Of a stretch of 45,727 nucleotides of DNA, positions 25,713-34,051 are shown piece after piece; position 1 is the stretch's first letter; every line of letters begins with the position of its first letter. The DNA is from a virus: IMG/VR virus record IMGVR_UViG_3300045119_000483, positions 1 to 45,727 of that record; one strand, given 5' to 3'. Below the pieces are notes generated by a model. That model did not search any database. It was given only the letters and a program-made list of their open reading frames with translations, and had not been told where the DNA came from. The translations under genes were made by a program, and so were the position numbers.

Positions 25713-26548
25713 CACCGCCTCCTGGACCTGCTGCTATAACCGAGTTCTTTGCGAGACTTCTGGAATTCCTCCGGAGTCACGCCCATCAGCCGCGCTACCT
25801 CTTTCGCTTCCGGGCCAAGCATGTCCATATCGTCCGACTGGTGCTTTCCGTTGCTCCTGCCATCCTGCGCAGCAGCTCGAGCCCTGCGATCCTCTTCCGG
25901 TTCCCGGCCGCCGCCGCGTTCCTCGTAGCCGTCCTCTCCTCTGGCGGGCGCCCTTCGTCCCAGGCTCGCGCGTGCCGCCTCCGCAGCCAGCCACAATGCC
26001 GCGGGACTCTTGAGGGCGTTGCGGTCCATCGCAACGGCCTTCTGGTAGTGCTTGGCGGTCTCTTTGAAGAGGTCCGAGTCTTTGTCCCACAGCTCCGGAA
26101 ATTCGGTCTTGATCTGCGCGTCCGTGCCCATCTTCTGGCGCTCGCGGCCGATCAGTTCCTGGGAGACGTGCAGCGCAGCCTCGACCGCGATCTTTTTGGC
26201 GTCCGCCGCGGTGATGAAGCCGCGTTTGGATAGGGCCGCCACTCCCGAGGAGGCGAATTCGTCGATCAGTTTCTCCGGTGTGTCGCCTTCCAGGCCGGCC
26301 GGCTGATCGTCCGCCCCCATAAACTCACTCGGGTCCGGTCCATCCTCTGCAGCCTGGGGTTCGGGCTCCGCGGCCCTTCCGTTTCCCCGTGCCTGGTTGG
26401 CCCAGTAGCGTTCCGACTCGCGGGCCTCATCGCGTTCGCGGCGCAGGGAGTCCACCTCCGCGCGCGTGAGCGTGATCCTGTCGTCAGGCTTCTCCGCTGG
26501 CGCCGGTTGCCGTGGTTCGTCTCTCAGGACGTCTAAGCTATCTGCCAT
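25712..26548 (-). CDS. Scaffolding-like protein
   Basis: 278 residues, highly charged and helical: an acidic N-terminus with RAEVDSLRRERDEARESERYW, then QAAEDGPDPSEFMGADD, a helical middle (AADAKKIAVEAALHVSQELIGRERQK), and a basic C-terminus (KSRKELGYSSRSRRR) preceded by GVTPEEF. The charge pattern, coiled-coil potential, basic tail and position between portal and capsid are what phage scaffolds show. No protease gene was seen next to it. Confidence 0.65.
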   Translation of the reverse strand: MADSLDVLRDEPRQPAPAEKPDDRITLTRAEVDSLRRERDEARESERYWANQARGNGRAAEPEPQAAEDGPDPSEFMGADDQPAGLEGDTPEKLIDEFASSGVAALSKRGFITAADAKKIAVEAALHVSQELIGRERQKMGTDAQIKTEFPELWDKDSDLFKETAKHYQKAVAMDRNALKSPAALWLAAEAARASLGRRAPARGEDGYEERGGGREPEEDRRARAAAQDGRSNGKHQSDDMDMLGPEAKEVARLMGVTPEEFQKSRKELGYSSRSRRR

Positions 26549-26558
26549 ACTTCCCTTC

Positions 26559-26885
26559 TCAGTTCAGGCCTCGCTCCCGGGCGAATTGCGTCCCACCGTA
26601 AAGGTCCAACCGCTTCGGGACATACGCCAGGTCGCACGGCAAACACATGATTCGATACTTCCCGTTCTCGTAATGCACCACCAACTCGCGGTTCTCTTCA
26701 GAGGCTGGGCCCTTTCCGCACTCAGTACAGACCCCGTGGTATTCCATCGTCGACAACGCTTCGACCGCCTGGATGTGCCGCTGCTCGCATTCGACACAGA
26801 TTCGGACTCCGCCCGGCTGCCAGAGAATCTCTCGCGGGTTGCGGAACTTCTGGCAGTACGGGCAACGCTCACCGACTGTGATCAA
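26559..26885 (-). CDS. Double zinc-ribbon small protein
   Basis: 108 residues. Four Cys pairs are visible: CPYC, CVEC, CTEC and CLPC, enough for two zinc sites. It opens MITVGERCPYCQKF and includes the long helix CEQRHIQAVEALSTM between the second and third pairs. Such proteins bind nucleic acid or other proteins. It lies among four small genes between the portal and the scaffold-like gene; its role there is not known. Confidence 0.7.
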   Translation of the reverse strand: MITVGERCPYCQKFRNPREILWQPGGVRICVECEQRHIQAVEALSTMEYHGVCTECGKGPASEENRELVVHYENGKYRIMCLPCDLAYVPKRLDLYGGTQFARERGLN

Positions 26886-26909
26886 AAGCGACGTACGAAC
26901 CTCTTTCCT

Positions 26910-27125
26910 TTAGTAGGGAGCCTTCGGGCCGGTAGCCAACATCTGGGCGCCGATCTTCTGGTATTCCGGTATCGCCCGGGTCGCCGGACGCTTGCCTTTC
27001 TTCTTCGCCGCGATCGCCGCGGCCGCTCTTCCGCCTGGTCTACCGCCCGGTGCCGGGGCTGGCCTTCCAGCCGGCGCCTGGTCGTCAGCGTCCGGTTCAA
27101 TCGGTGGTGCTTTCTTGGTGAACAT
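26910..27125 (-). CDS. Small basic Pro/Ala/Gly-rich protein
   Basis: 71 residues, MFTKKAPPIEPDADDQ then AGRPAPAPGGRPGGRAAAA and AAKKKGKRPATRA. The GRP repeats and Lys/Arg run suggest DNA or RNA contact, like AT-hook proteins. It ends IGAQMLATGPKAPY. It follows the next gene upstream by two bases in the same unit. Composition is low in complexity, so no family is assigned. Confidence 0.55.
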   Translation of the reverse strand: MFTKKAPPIEPDADDQAPAGRPAPAPGGRPGGRAAAAIAAKKKGKRPATRAIPEYQKIGAQMLATGPKAPY

Positions 27126-27127
27126 CG

Positions 27128-27361
27128 CTACTCCTTAAATTCGTCCTTCAGAATTCCTGGAATGTTGAGCACCATCCGCAGTGCTCCTATTCCGCCGCGC
27201 AGCGTGGCCGTCATCTCCGGGCCCGTGGGCTGCTCGAGGGCCGTCCTCGATCGTTCCAGCTCGTGCGTGATGCGCTCCGCCACCAGGCGCCAGCCTGGCG
27301 ACCGCTCAAGCTCCTTTACCGCGTCGAGCAGCTCGCCTTTGACCGGATCATCAGCCACCAC
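27128..27361 (-). CDS. Small helical hypothetical protein
   Basis: 77 residues from a GTG start (a second GTG follows in frame). Two helices dominate: KGELLDAVKELERSPGWRLVAERI and TATLRGGIGALRMVLNIPGILKDEF. It overlaps the preceding gene by 11 bp. Part of the four-gene cluster between portal and scaffold-like gene. Function unknown; small helical proteins at this place may be portal or scaffold partners. Confidence 0.55.
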   Translation of the reverse strand: MVADDPVKGELLDAVKELERSPGWRLVAERITHELERSRTALEQPTGPEMTATLRGGIGALRMVLNIPGILKDEFKE

Positions 27362-27542
27362 GATGGGCCTTCCGCGCCGGCCGCTCCGGTGGATCCTCCG
27401 GGGGCTCCTCGTCCTCCTCGAGCGCCTCGCGCAATTCCGCGGCGCGTGTCGCGCCTTCGCCCGATCCGCCGTTCTGCTCGAGCAGGAATATCACCGCCCG
27501 CGTCAGAAGTTTTGTCACGTCATGCTGTTCTGGTTTGCTCAC
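27351..27542 (-). CDS. Small acidic hypothetical protein
   Basis: 63 residues from a GTG start that overlaps the portal stop by four bases (GTGA). The first half is a helix (VTKLLTRAVIFLLEQNGG); the second is very acidic with LREALEEDEEPPEDPPERP. No domain is recognised. The tight overlaps on both sides argue that it is translated together with the portal gene. Confidence 0.55.
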   Translation of the reverse strand: MSKPEQHDVTKLLTRAVIFLLEQNGGSGEGATRAAELREALEEDEEPPEDPPERPARKAHRGG

Positions 27543-29749
27543 ATCATTCCGTTCTGCGGCACTGGCGCCGCCTGGCTGCCTACTGCTTGCGGTGGCATCC
27601 CAACCTCACCAGGCCCCTGCGGAGGTGTTTCTTGGGGCTGTCCGCCGTAGACTTGCTGGGCCAACTGGAGGTGCTGGGCCATCCGTTGGGCTGCTTGCTG
27701 ATTCGGATCCGGCGTGAGTGACTGGGCCACCTGGTTGACCATCGACTGCATCAACATTTTGCTGCGCATCTGTTGCTCGTGGTCGAGAATGTGTTTCACG
27801 CCGTAGCCAATGGCCTGGGCGTCCCTGTCCGGGTCCTTCCGTTCGTCCTCCAATTGCGCGATATGCGCGGCGATGTGCGCCTGGTCGTCGTCCATCGGGT
27901 TCACCGACACCGTCTGACCCTCGAGCATTTCGGTCCACTCTTCGTCCGGGGTTTTCGGCCGGTCCATATCTGCTGGCTTCGGAATGATGTCGGCAAAATC
28001 GATGTTGAAATTCTTGGCGAGCCCGTTTAAGAGACTCCACATCGCCTTCGGGTTCTGCTGCACGAGCGGGTTGGACATCGCGGCGCCGTAGAACGCCATG
28101 CCTTCCTGCTTCTTCTGTTGGCGAGCCCAGACCGTCGTGGCGAATTTGAGGCGGAAGTCGTACCGGCCCCCGAATTCCATGGGCGTCATGAAGGCGCCGC
28201 CCTTCCGCGTGTCGAACAGCCCGTTGGCCTGCTCTTCGGTGACGCGGAAAAAGAGACCCGGTTCCACTTGCGGAACGAACGCGCAGTCGAGGTTCCAGAT
28301 GTCGCCGATGATTTGCTCGAAATCCTCTCGCAGGATGGTGGCGTCCAAGTAGGCCCGGACATTGCCTTCTTCGATCAGGGCGAGCTGGCCGGTCGCAGTC
28401 CGCGGTGCGTTGGGCCGGTCCACCGCTCGTCCCAGCGATTGATCGGTGATGCCGGTGACGCGCTCCGCCATCGAGAGAATATCCTGTTGGCGCGCTATGC
28501 CGTAGTCGATTCCGGGGTTGAGCTTGATCACATTCACCGACTGCGGATCTTCTGTCGGGATGCCGAGACCTGGCTCGAGGCGAATGGTCCCGGGTTTCAT
28601 GCCGCCGCCGGGTTTGAAAAAGACAATCGGCCAGATCTGTAACTCGCCGGCCGCGGTAAACAGCCGCGAGTTGGCGGTGGCCTCATCCTCGAGATCCTCG
28701 AGCAAGGCGCCAAAGCCCTTCGGCCGATACGTGCCGTCTTTGATCAGCGTGCTCTCGACAAAGGGCCGGCGCTTTCTCATCTTGGGGTAAAGCTCGAGCA
28801 GATCCTGGCAGCCCACGATCTTGCGCATGCCCGGGATGAAGCGGACGACCCAGTCCGATTCGAAAAGCTCGCGGCGCTCGAGGTCATCTTCCGCGGGTGC
28901 ATCTTTTCTGCCCTTCAGTGGACGCCACTTGCCATACCATTCCCACATCCAGATCGATCGCCGGCCCAGCATGTAGCTGTCGTAATCGACTCCTTCAGAG
29001 CGTTCGCGTTCTGCGATCACCGGGGCTTGCCCCACCAGCGTGTAGTCGTTGCTCACCGCCTGCTGGGCCCAGATGAGTGCTTCCCTGACGAATTCCGGGG
29101 TGGCGCACTCGTCGAAGTAGAGTGTTCCGGCGCCGTGTTGCAGGTCATCCACCGTGACGCGGACTCTGCGGATCACGAACGAGAAATCCTGAATCGACTG
29201 TACCCCGCGCTCCGGGGGAACAACGATGTGGTCCGGTTCCATCGGGAAAAAGCCCGGGCCTTCGTAGTCGCAGGCGCGTGTGCGCTTACCGTTCTCGAGC
29301 GTGTCGAATTCTCTGCGGTACCAGGGACGATAGGCGCAGCTCCAGCCGTTCAGAATGCGCCGGAATTCGAAGGCGCACAGCGGGTTGATGATTTCCATCT
29401 GGTCGAATAGGCGGCTGGTCATCCAGCGCCCGATCTTCGCGACCTGGCCGCGGTCGCTGGGCCCCGTGGCGCGTGCGGTGATTTCGGCCTCCTCGCCGAG
29501 TAATGCCTGGATGTCCCGCGCTAATTTGTTGAAGGTCTGCCACTGCATCAGCGGAACGGTATGGTTCGGCTTGTCCTCGTCACCGGGGGCCGGCGGATCG
29601 ACTCTGCTTTCCCACTTCTTCATCCAGCCCGCGCAACGCTCAGACCATCGCTGGTGCGAAGCGAGACTCAGCAGCATGTCCTGCTCGATGCGCGTCGAGA
29701 GCAAGGTCAGCTCACTGTCAGGTAGATCGATTTGGAAAGACTTCGGCAT
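27539..29749 (-). CDS. Portal protein (P22-like size)
   Basis: 736 residues from the ATG at 29749 (MPKSFQIDLPDSELT), close to the 725 residues of the P22 portal. It lies between the large terminase and the head genes as portals do. Landmarks: the N-terminal part with HTVPLMQWQTFNKLARDIQALLGEE, the stem-like SVNVIKLNPGIDYGIARQQDILSMAERVTGITDQSLG, and a C-terminal Gln-rich helical tail (PDPNQQAAQRMAQHLQLAQQVY) that recalls the barrel helix of P22 portal. It forms the ring through which DNA is packaged and ejected. Confidence 0.85.
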   Translation of the reverse strand: MPKSFQIDLPDSELTLLSTRIEQDMLLSLASHQRWSERCAGWMKKWESRVDPPAPGDEDKPNHTVPLMQWQTFNKLARDIQALLGEEAEITARATGPSDRGQVAKIGRWMTSRLFDQMEIINPLCAFEFRRILNGWSCAYRPWYRREFDTLENGKRTRACDYEGPGFFPMEPDHIVVPPERGVQSIQDFSFVIRRVRVTVDDLQHGAGTLYFDECATPEFVREALIWAQQAVSNDYTLVGQAPVIAERERSEGVDYDSYMLGRRSIWMWEWYGKWRPLKGRKDAPAEDDLERRELFESDWVVRFIPGMRKIVGCQDLLELYPKMRKRRPFVESTLIKDGTYRPKGFGALLEDLEDEATANSRLFTAAGELQIWPIVFFKPGGGMKPGTIRLEPGLGIPTEDPQSVNVIKLNPGIDYGIARQQDILSMAERVTGITDQSLGRAVDRPNAPRTATGQLALIEEGNVRAYLDATILREDFEQIIGDIWNLDCAFVPQVEPGLFFRVTEEQANGLFDTRKGGAFMTPMEFGGRYDFRLKFATTVWARQQKKQEGMAFYGAAMSNPLVQQNPKAMWSLLNGLAKNFNIDFADIIPKPADMDRPKTPDEEWTEMLEGQTVSVNPMDDDQAHIAAHIAQLEDERKDPDRDAQAIGYGVKHILDHEQQMRSKMLMQSMVNQVAQSLTPDPNQQAAQRMAQHLQLAQQVYGGQPQETPPQGPGEVGMPPQAVGSQAAPVPQNGMM

Positions 29750-29756
29750 TTCTCGT

Positions 29757-29918
29757 TCAGTGAATCGGACTGCCGATGCCGCGGAGCATTTCGGCGGCAA
29801 CCCAGCAGGCCAGGCCAAAGCAGACCAGCCGGGTTCTCCAGGCGTCCGCCGGCGGATTCAGGGCGCCGGCGATGATGAACAAGACCAAGGCGAAAACCAG
29901 AGCTATCGTCGAGAACAT
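29757..29918 (-). CDS. Small membrane protein between terminase and portal
   Basis: 53 residues: MFSTIALVFALVLFIIAG is a clear transmembrane helix, followed by a short loop (NPPADAWRTRL) and a second hydrophobic segment (VCFGLACWVAAEML). A GAGGT site lies before the ATG. It ends seven bases before the portal start and begins ten bases after the terminase stop, so it is part of the same unit. Two-helix proteins can act as holins, but the place suggests nothing specific. Confidence 0.65.
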   Translation of the reverse strand: MFSTIALVFALVLFIIAGALNPPADAWRTRLVCFGLACWVAAEMLRGIGSPIH

Positions 29919-29927
29919 TTGGTTACC

Positions 29928-31655
29928 TCAATCGTCGTCGTTGGGCCTTTGTCGCTGGCCGTATTTCTCAGGCCTCCAGCGTTTGTCCTGATCCTTTGCG
30001 GCCGCGTCCCGGTAGGCGAACGCCTTGACCGCGTACGGCAGGCCTTCCACCGCCAGCGCCGCCCCGAAAACATCGTCATCGTGAGTGACGCCCTCTTCCC
30101 GGCCGTTCGGTTTTCTGACGAATTCCCGGTGCTGCTGGATCGATTCGGGGTCGTGCAGTTGGATCGCGCCCTCGCGGATCGCGCGGTCGAGGCCAGAGAT
30201 CAGCACCGGCCGGAAGACGCTGTTGGTGTCGAAGCCCAGCTCCTGCAGCAGCGGCGTCCGCCGGTCGCTCGGATCCCGCTGCTTGCTGTAGATCAGCTCT
30301 AGCGGGTATTGCAACGTGAGGAGCTGCCCGATTACAGCTTTGCCCACCGCCTTTTGTTCGGGCGTGAGGAAGGCCCAGTTGTAGAACTTGCCCAGCCAGT
30401 AGATCCGCTCCGCCCACGGGTGAGGTTCGTAGCGCTCTTTCAGGTGCGCGCATTCCTCTCCGGTGTCCGAGTCAATCACCGTCGCCGAACAATAGTCCGG
30501 GTCCGAGTTACCGGCGCCGGTTTTCGCTTTGGGGTCGATCCCTTCCGCGTGATCAATACCAATGACGTATCGTCCTCCTTTCCGCGGCATTTTGTAGATC
30601 GCCAGCTCGCCGCGGCCGTCCTCCGATTGAATGAATTGAACTCGCTTCTCGACGCCGGCATCGATTACCTCGAGCTTGCCCCGTGGCGCGTTCTGGATTG
30701 GCCGCATGCGGTTGACTGCGGTCATGTCGAAGATGGTGCGGCCTGAACTCTGGAACGCTTCCTGCGCATCGCCCGGGTGCTCCTGCCGGAATCGATCGAC
30801 CTTGCCCTCGCACGCCGTCTCGATCATCCAGCGGCGCCAGGCCACCTGGTCGATGTGCAGGTTGTACTTGGCGAGTTCCACCAGCTCGTCGCGCATCAGC
30901 TTGAATCCTGGCGGCGCCGGAATGCGGTTTTCGGGGTGCTCGTGATAGCCGAAAAAGACGAACGCCCAGCCGGTCGCTCTGCGCGGATCCATCGCGAGCT
31001 GGCAGAGGTCGTAGAAATCTCCGCCCATGCCGTTCGCTGTCGACTCCACGATCACGCCGCTGTCTGGTGACCTGGGGATACGCTGCATCAGGCCCGTCAT
31101 CAACGTTCCAAGGTCGCGGTAGAATCCGGCCTCGCTCATCAGCGCCCAGTTGTAGGGAGCTGATCTTCCGATATCGACGTTGTAGGCCGTTCCCACCAAG
31201 GCGCTCGAGTCGTTGGCCCAGCGGATCCACCTCTCGGTGTCTTTGACCAGGTCGGGCAGCGTGATAGCGCTGTCGAACTCGGCCCCGTAGGGGTTGTCGC
31301 GGTACGAGTCCATGTACTGCCGGAAGTAGTCGAAGATGAGGTCCGCGTGCATCTCGCTGTCCGCCAGAACCAGGGCGCGGCGGCCGGGGAAAAACGGGAT
31401 ACGGCGGAAGATCTCGGCGGAGGCGGCCGAGGTCATCCACACCTGAGAGGCCTTCAGCACCACCTGGCGGATCGGCAGGCCTGCCAGCTCCTGCTTGCGG
31501 ATCGAGCGGTTCAGCTTCTGGCCGGCGGGGGACGTCCGGTACGGTACGGTGACGCCCTCTTTGTTGCGGATTTTCAGGTGCTCGCAGAACTTCCCGTGGT
31601 CCGCAAATCCGCGGACTAGACGTTCGGCTTCGTATGCTGTGAGCTGTCCCGTCAC
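29928..31655 (-). CDS. terL: Terminase large subunit
   Basis: 575 residues from a GTG that overlaps the upstream stop. The ATPase shows a degenerate Walker A-like loop in LKASQVWMTS (Lys68), a Walker B in NWALMSEAG (about 169-177) and the coupling motif VESTANG (about 203-209). The nuclease domain has its first Asp in YVIGIDHAEG (Asp368), and an Asp cluster in THDDDVFGAA (about residue 530). It cuts and pumps DNA into the head. The classical GxxxxGK[ST] is absent, as in some terminase lineages. Confidence 0.9.
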   Translation of the reverse strand: MTGQLTAYEAERLVRGFADHGKFCEHLKIRNKEGVTVPYRTSPAGQKLNRSIRKQELAGLPIRQVVLKASQVWMTSAASAEIFRRIPFFPGRRALVLADSEMHADLIFDYFRQYMDSYRDNPYGAEFDSAITLPDLVKDTERWIRWANDSSALVGTAYNVDIGRSAPYNWALMSEAGFYRDLGTLMTGLMQRIPRSPDSGVIVESTANGMGGDFYDLCQLAMDPRRATGWAFVFFGYHEHPENRIPAPPGFKLMRDELVELAKYNLHIDQVAWRRWMIETACEGKVDRFRQEHPGDAQEAFQSSGRTIFDMTAVNRMRPIQNAPRGKLEVIDAGVEKRVQFIQSEDGRGELAIYKMPRKGGRYVIGIDHAEGIDPKAKTGAGNSDPDYCSATVIDSDTGEECAHLKERYEPHPWAERIYWLGKFYNWAFLTPEQKAVGKAVIGQLLTLQYPLELIYSKQRDPSDRRTPLLQELGFDTNSVFRPVLISGLDRAIREGAIQLHDPESIQQHREFVRKPNGREEGVTHDDDVFGAALAVEGLPYAVKAFAYRDAAAKDQDKRWRPEKYGQRQRPNDDD

Positions 31656-32032
31656 TGCTGGTTCGTTCCTTCGACTCCGCGCTTAATGCGGGCCACAGTT
31701 CGGCGCTGAAGCCACATTAGAGCCTCTTCGCAGTGGGTAAGCGCGATCGCGTTCTCGCGGCATCGGAACGGCCCTTCCTGAAAACTGCGCAGGCGATCGA
31801 TCACGATGGCGAGCAGTGCTTCCTGCGTTATGCCGTTGACACCGTGTTCCTTGATCGGCCCGTTTTGGAAGGAGATGAGGCATCGGCCGAGGCTCTTCCC
31901 GCCGCCGCCGATGGAGTCCGTGGTGATGGAATACTCGTGGCAAGCTCCACCCTCGCCCGGCTGATCGATTACATCGATGTTCAACTGCCCGGCCTGATCG
32001 CCGCTAACTATGTGGTCGGTAAGTGTTCTCAT
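31652..32032 (-). CDS. Acb2/Tad1-like cyclic-nucleotide sponge candidate
   Basis: 126 residues. The C-terminal two thirds match the pattern I know from proteins annotated with the Acb2/Tad1 hairpin domain: ISFQNGPIKEHGVNGITQEALL, IDRLRSFQEGPFRCRENA, then the helix IALTHCEEALMWLQRRTVAR and an RGVEGT tail. Such phage proteins bind cyclic di- or trinucleotides or cADPR-type signals and block CBASS or Thoeris defence. It sits between the terminase genes and overlaps terL by four bases, so it would be made late unless expressed separately. Family assignment is from recall of the motif; the ligand is unknown. Confidence 0.7.
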   Translation of the reverse strand: MRTLTDHIVSGDQAGQLNIDVIDQPGEGGACHEYSITTDSIGGGGKSLGRCLISFQNGPIKEHGVNGITQEALLAIVIDRLRSFQEGPFRCRENAIALTHCEEALMWLQRRTVARIKRGVEGTNQQ

Positions 32033-32037
32033 GCCGG

Positions 32038-32535
32038 CTATTTCTCCGGTTCCCCGCTGGTCAGTTTTCGGTACGTCGCCAGCAGCTCTTCCATCGTTCC
32101 CGAGAATTTGTGGTGTACGTTCACGTCACCTTTGACCTCTGCCCGCTCCCTATACTTCTCCGGTGCGGCGCCGCGCAACAGGAACATCATCAGCGCGTCG
32201 GAGTAGACCGTCTGTTTCCCGCACTCTTCGCCCTGGTAGTAGACACTCTGCTTGGTGCCCTCTACCGCACGCTTGATGGCCGCGTCCTCGAGCACCTCCG
32301 TTGCCTGCTTCAGGGCTCGAGCGTGCAGGGCCCGGTATTGCTCGTCCAGCTCCAGCCATCGGTGGTGAGTGGATCGTGCGATCCTCGCCAGCTTTGCAGC
32401 TCTGCCCACCTGGCCTGCGTGAAACACCAGGGCCGTCAGGAAGGCTGCCTGCTTCGGCTTTGCTCCCGGCCAGTTGGGTGATTCGGCCGGCTCCGGTTCC
32501 GGCTCGCTTACTGGTTCGTCCTGCTCGTCGTCCAT
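32038..32535 (-). CDS. terS: Terminase small subunit
   Basis: 165 residues. After an acidic N-terminus (EPVSEPEPEPAES) comes a helix-turn-helix domain typical of small terminases: KPKQAAFLTALVFHAGQV, GRAAKLARIARSTHHRWLE, then DEQYRALHARALKQATEVLED. The C-terminal part carries YRERAEVKGDVNVHHK, also common in these proteins. It recognises the packaging site and loads the large subunit. The stop lies five bases before the Acb2-like gene. Confidence 0.85.
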   Translation of the reverse strand: MDDEQDEPVSEPEPEPAESPNWPGAKPKQAAFLTALVFHAGQVGRAAKLARIARSTHHRWLELDEQYRALHARALKQATEVLEDAAIKRAVEGTKQSVYYQGEECGKQTVYSDALMMFLLRGAAPEKYRERAEVKGDVNVHHKFSGTMEELLATYRKLTSGEPEK

Positions 32536-32557
32536 CTCGGCTTGTCTGGCGGCTCAC

Positions 32558-32830
32558 TCAACCTTGCGGCTCCCCCGGGAAGCGCATGACCGCAGCCTTG
32601 GAATTTAGCCAGTTGAGTTGAAAGGGTAGCTGCGTGGGCCCGCTTGTCCGACTCGACCCGGTTGTCCGATACCGCGGCTCCCCTTCCTTCATCCGCAGCA
32701 GCCCGTTCGTCAATTCAGCGAGCCCCTGGTCCATGAGACGCCTCGCTCCACGGAGCGACGTCCAACCCACTACACCTGACGCACTGATCACCTTCACCTT
32801 GCTTTTGGATTTGTGGTTTGACACCGACAC
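32558..32830 (-). CDS. Hypothetical protein upstream of terS
   Basis: 90 residues from a GTG start with GAGGTG upstream. The N-terminus is Ser/Lys-rich (MSVSNHKSKSKVKV), followed by SLRRGA-type helix (WTSLRGARRLMDQGLAEL) and a polar tail with GEPRYRTTGSSRTSG. No domain is recognised. A 126-bp gap before it contains a small hairpin (AAGGC, GTACT, GCCTT) followed by T residues on the plus strand. Confidence 0.5.
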   Translation of the reverse strand: MSVSNHKSKSKVKVISASGVVGWTSLRGARRLMDQGLAELTNGLLRMKEGEPRYRTTGSSRTSGPTQLPFQLNWLNSKAAVMRFPGEPQG

Positions 32831-32956
32831 ACCTCAGCATGCACCCAGATAGGCACTTGCGCTGCGATGGCGACCGGTTTCGGCTTGCTAAGATGAAGCT
32901 CGACCCGGCCGCGCGGTCCCTTGTGGGGACGCGGAAGGCGTACTGCCTTTTAAATC

Positions 32957-33169
32957 CTACTCCAGCTTGCTGTGCGGGTATTGACCCTTCACATTCGCAT
33001 GGAGGTAAGAGCCGACGGAACCACTCGTCATCAGCTCGTTAAACGTTTCTTCTGGCACGCCCTCGTACTTGTACAGGCCGCCGCTCGTGTACTGCACATG
33101 CAGCTCCTGGGTCTCCGGGTCGTAGCCAACCGATTCCACATTCGCGCTTTGGACTGGCTGCATGTCCAT
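32957..33169 (-). CDS. KTSC-domain protein
   Basis: 70 residues, nearly all KTSC domain: VQSANVESVGYDPETQELHVQYTSG-type strand pattern, GGLYKYEGVPEETFNELM and SGSVGSYLHANVKGQYPHSKL, ending in the family's K[GT]xYPxxK. The domain is common in phages and may bind nucleic acid or a lysyl-tRNA synthetase-like partner, but its role is not settled. It follows the next upstream gene by three bases. Confidence 0.85.
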   Translation of the reverse strand: MDMQPVQSANVESVGYDPETQELHVQYTSGGLYKYEGVPEETFNELMTSGSVGSYLHANVKGQYPHSKLE

Positions 33170-33172
33170 AAC

Positions 33173-33649
33173 TTAAGCCTTGTTCCTCACCAGTTGAGGG
33201 CCGGCCAGCGGCACTAACTCAAAGGTCCGCGGGCCCGTCCGTTTCTTCGGAGCGATCCTGTCGAGGAACGCCTCGCCTAAGAGTTTCTGGATGCTTTCCT
33301 GGGTGGCGCGAAAGATGCTGAACGGCGCCAGCCCGGTCTTTTTGACGGCTTCGAAGGCGGTCTCTTGCGCCGCGGCCGTCACCTCCCGCCGAAACTGGCA
33401 CGCTTTGATCTGCAGCCGATAGCGCCGGCCTTCCACCACGTAGCTCTCCGCCGGCGGAGCATCTCCATACCAGCCGCACACGATCGCGTGCAGTTCCGCG
33501 CGTCGTGCTGCGTGCGGATTGACGCCCGGGGTCCACAGCTTGAATTGCCGGTCCACCTCGCCCAGCTCGTCGATAATCGCTTGCCGGGATGCCGCGCGGG
33601 TTGTGGCTGTAGCCTGCTTCACAAAACACACCCAATTTGTGATCAGCAT
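33173..33649 (-). CDS. Hypothetical protein, late-block leader region
   Basis: 158 residues. The start MLITNWVCFVKQATATTRAASRQ is followed by IIDELGEVDRQFKLWTPGVNPH, a central SYVVEGRRYRLQIKACQFRRE, and a C-terminal helix (ATQESIQKLLGEAFLDRI). The true start could be a later codon because the first residues are atypical. No catalytic motif is visible. It is second in the late unit, ahead of the KTSC gene. Confidence 0.6.
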   Translation of the reverse strand: MLITNWVCFVKQATATTRAASRQAIIDELGEVDRQFKLWTPGVNPHAARRAELHAIVCGWYGDAPPAESYVVEGRRYRLQIKACQFRREVTAAAQETAFEAVKKTGLAPFSIFRATQESIQKLLGEAFLDRIAPKKRTGPRTFELVPLAGPQLVRNKA

Positions 33650-33764
33650 AGCACTACTACGTCTAGAACTTAAAGGGTTTGTAAGTGGGCCGCCTACGTT
33701 CGGCCCTGGTGGTTACCAGCCACACGCTCCGCTTGATGCGGAAAACTAGGCACACTGCGGAGGT

Positions 33765-33962
33765 TTAATGTTCCAAATTGTCGATGCGTTGCTCGTGTTC
33801 GTCGAGCCGCTCATCGTGGATAGCCGCGATATTACCCAGCCGTACCACTGCGTCCTTTACATCAGCCGCATATTCAGTCATTTGTTTTTCGAAATCGTGG
33901 TGCATGCCAGTCAGGACTTCCAGGTGCATCGTCAGTGCTTGAATGCGTTCGTCGATGGTCAT
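33765..33962 (-). CDS. Small coiled-coil protein, first gene of the late block
   Basis: 65 residues from the ATG at 33962 (MTIDERIQALTMHLEVLTG), with AGGA upstream. Nearly all of it is heptad-like helix, ending AAIHDERLDEHEQRIDNLEH. It is the first gene behind the minus-strand promoter at 33997-34002 and so opens the late unit that runs into the terminase genes. It may be a regulator or an assembly partner; no family is named. Confidence 0.6.
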   Translation of the reverse strand: MTIDERIQALTMHLEVLTGMHHDFEKQMTEYAADVKDAVVRLGNIAAIHDERLDEHEQRIDNLEH

Positions 33963-33972
33963 TCGTTTTCCT

Positions 33973-34002
33973 GCCCGATGGTGTCGGGCTGTAACCATTA
34001 TA
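33973..34002 (-). promoter_or_regulatory. Minus-strand promoter and leader hairpin of the late block
   Basis: On the minus strand a perfect TATAAT lies at 33997-34002. About seven bases downstream, where transcription should begin, GCCCGA (33973-33978) and TCGGGC (33984-33989) form a six-base stem with a five-base loop. The -35 is poor and would lie next to the palindromic operator at 34028, suggesting control by the operator-binding protein. Confidence 0.55.
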
Positions 34003-34017
34003 TCCAATACTGGCGCG

Positions 34018-34049
34018 TGTTATCCTCACTTCTCAGAGTTCTGAGAAGT
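34018..34049 (+). promoter_or_regulatory. Plus promoter plus palindromic operator (site 3)
   Basis: TGT followed by TATCCT (34021-34026) is an extended -10 for the HTH gene. The 22-bp palindrome (arms ACTTCTCAGA 34028-34037 and TCTGAGAAGT 34040-34049, centre GT) starts one base after it and ends two bases before the ATG at 34052. A protein bound here would cover the start of transcription and of the gene. It also lies just upstream of the minus promoter, so both directions could be controlled at once. Confidence 0.75.
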
Positions 34050-34051
34050 CC

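Noticed and set aside
32935-32951. Small hairpin AAGGC-GTACT-GCCTT with T-run on the plus strand
   Set aside because: No plus-strand gene ends near it, so a terminator role is unsupported.
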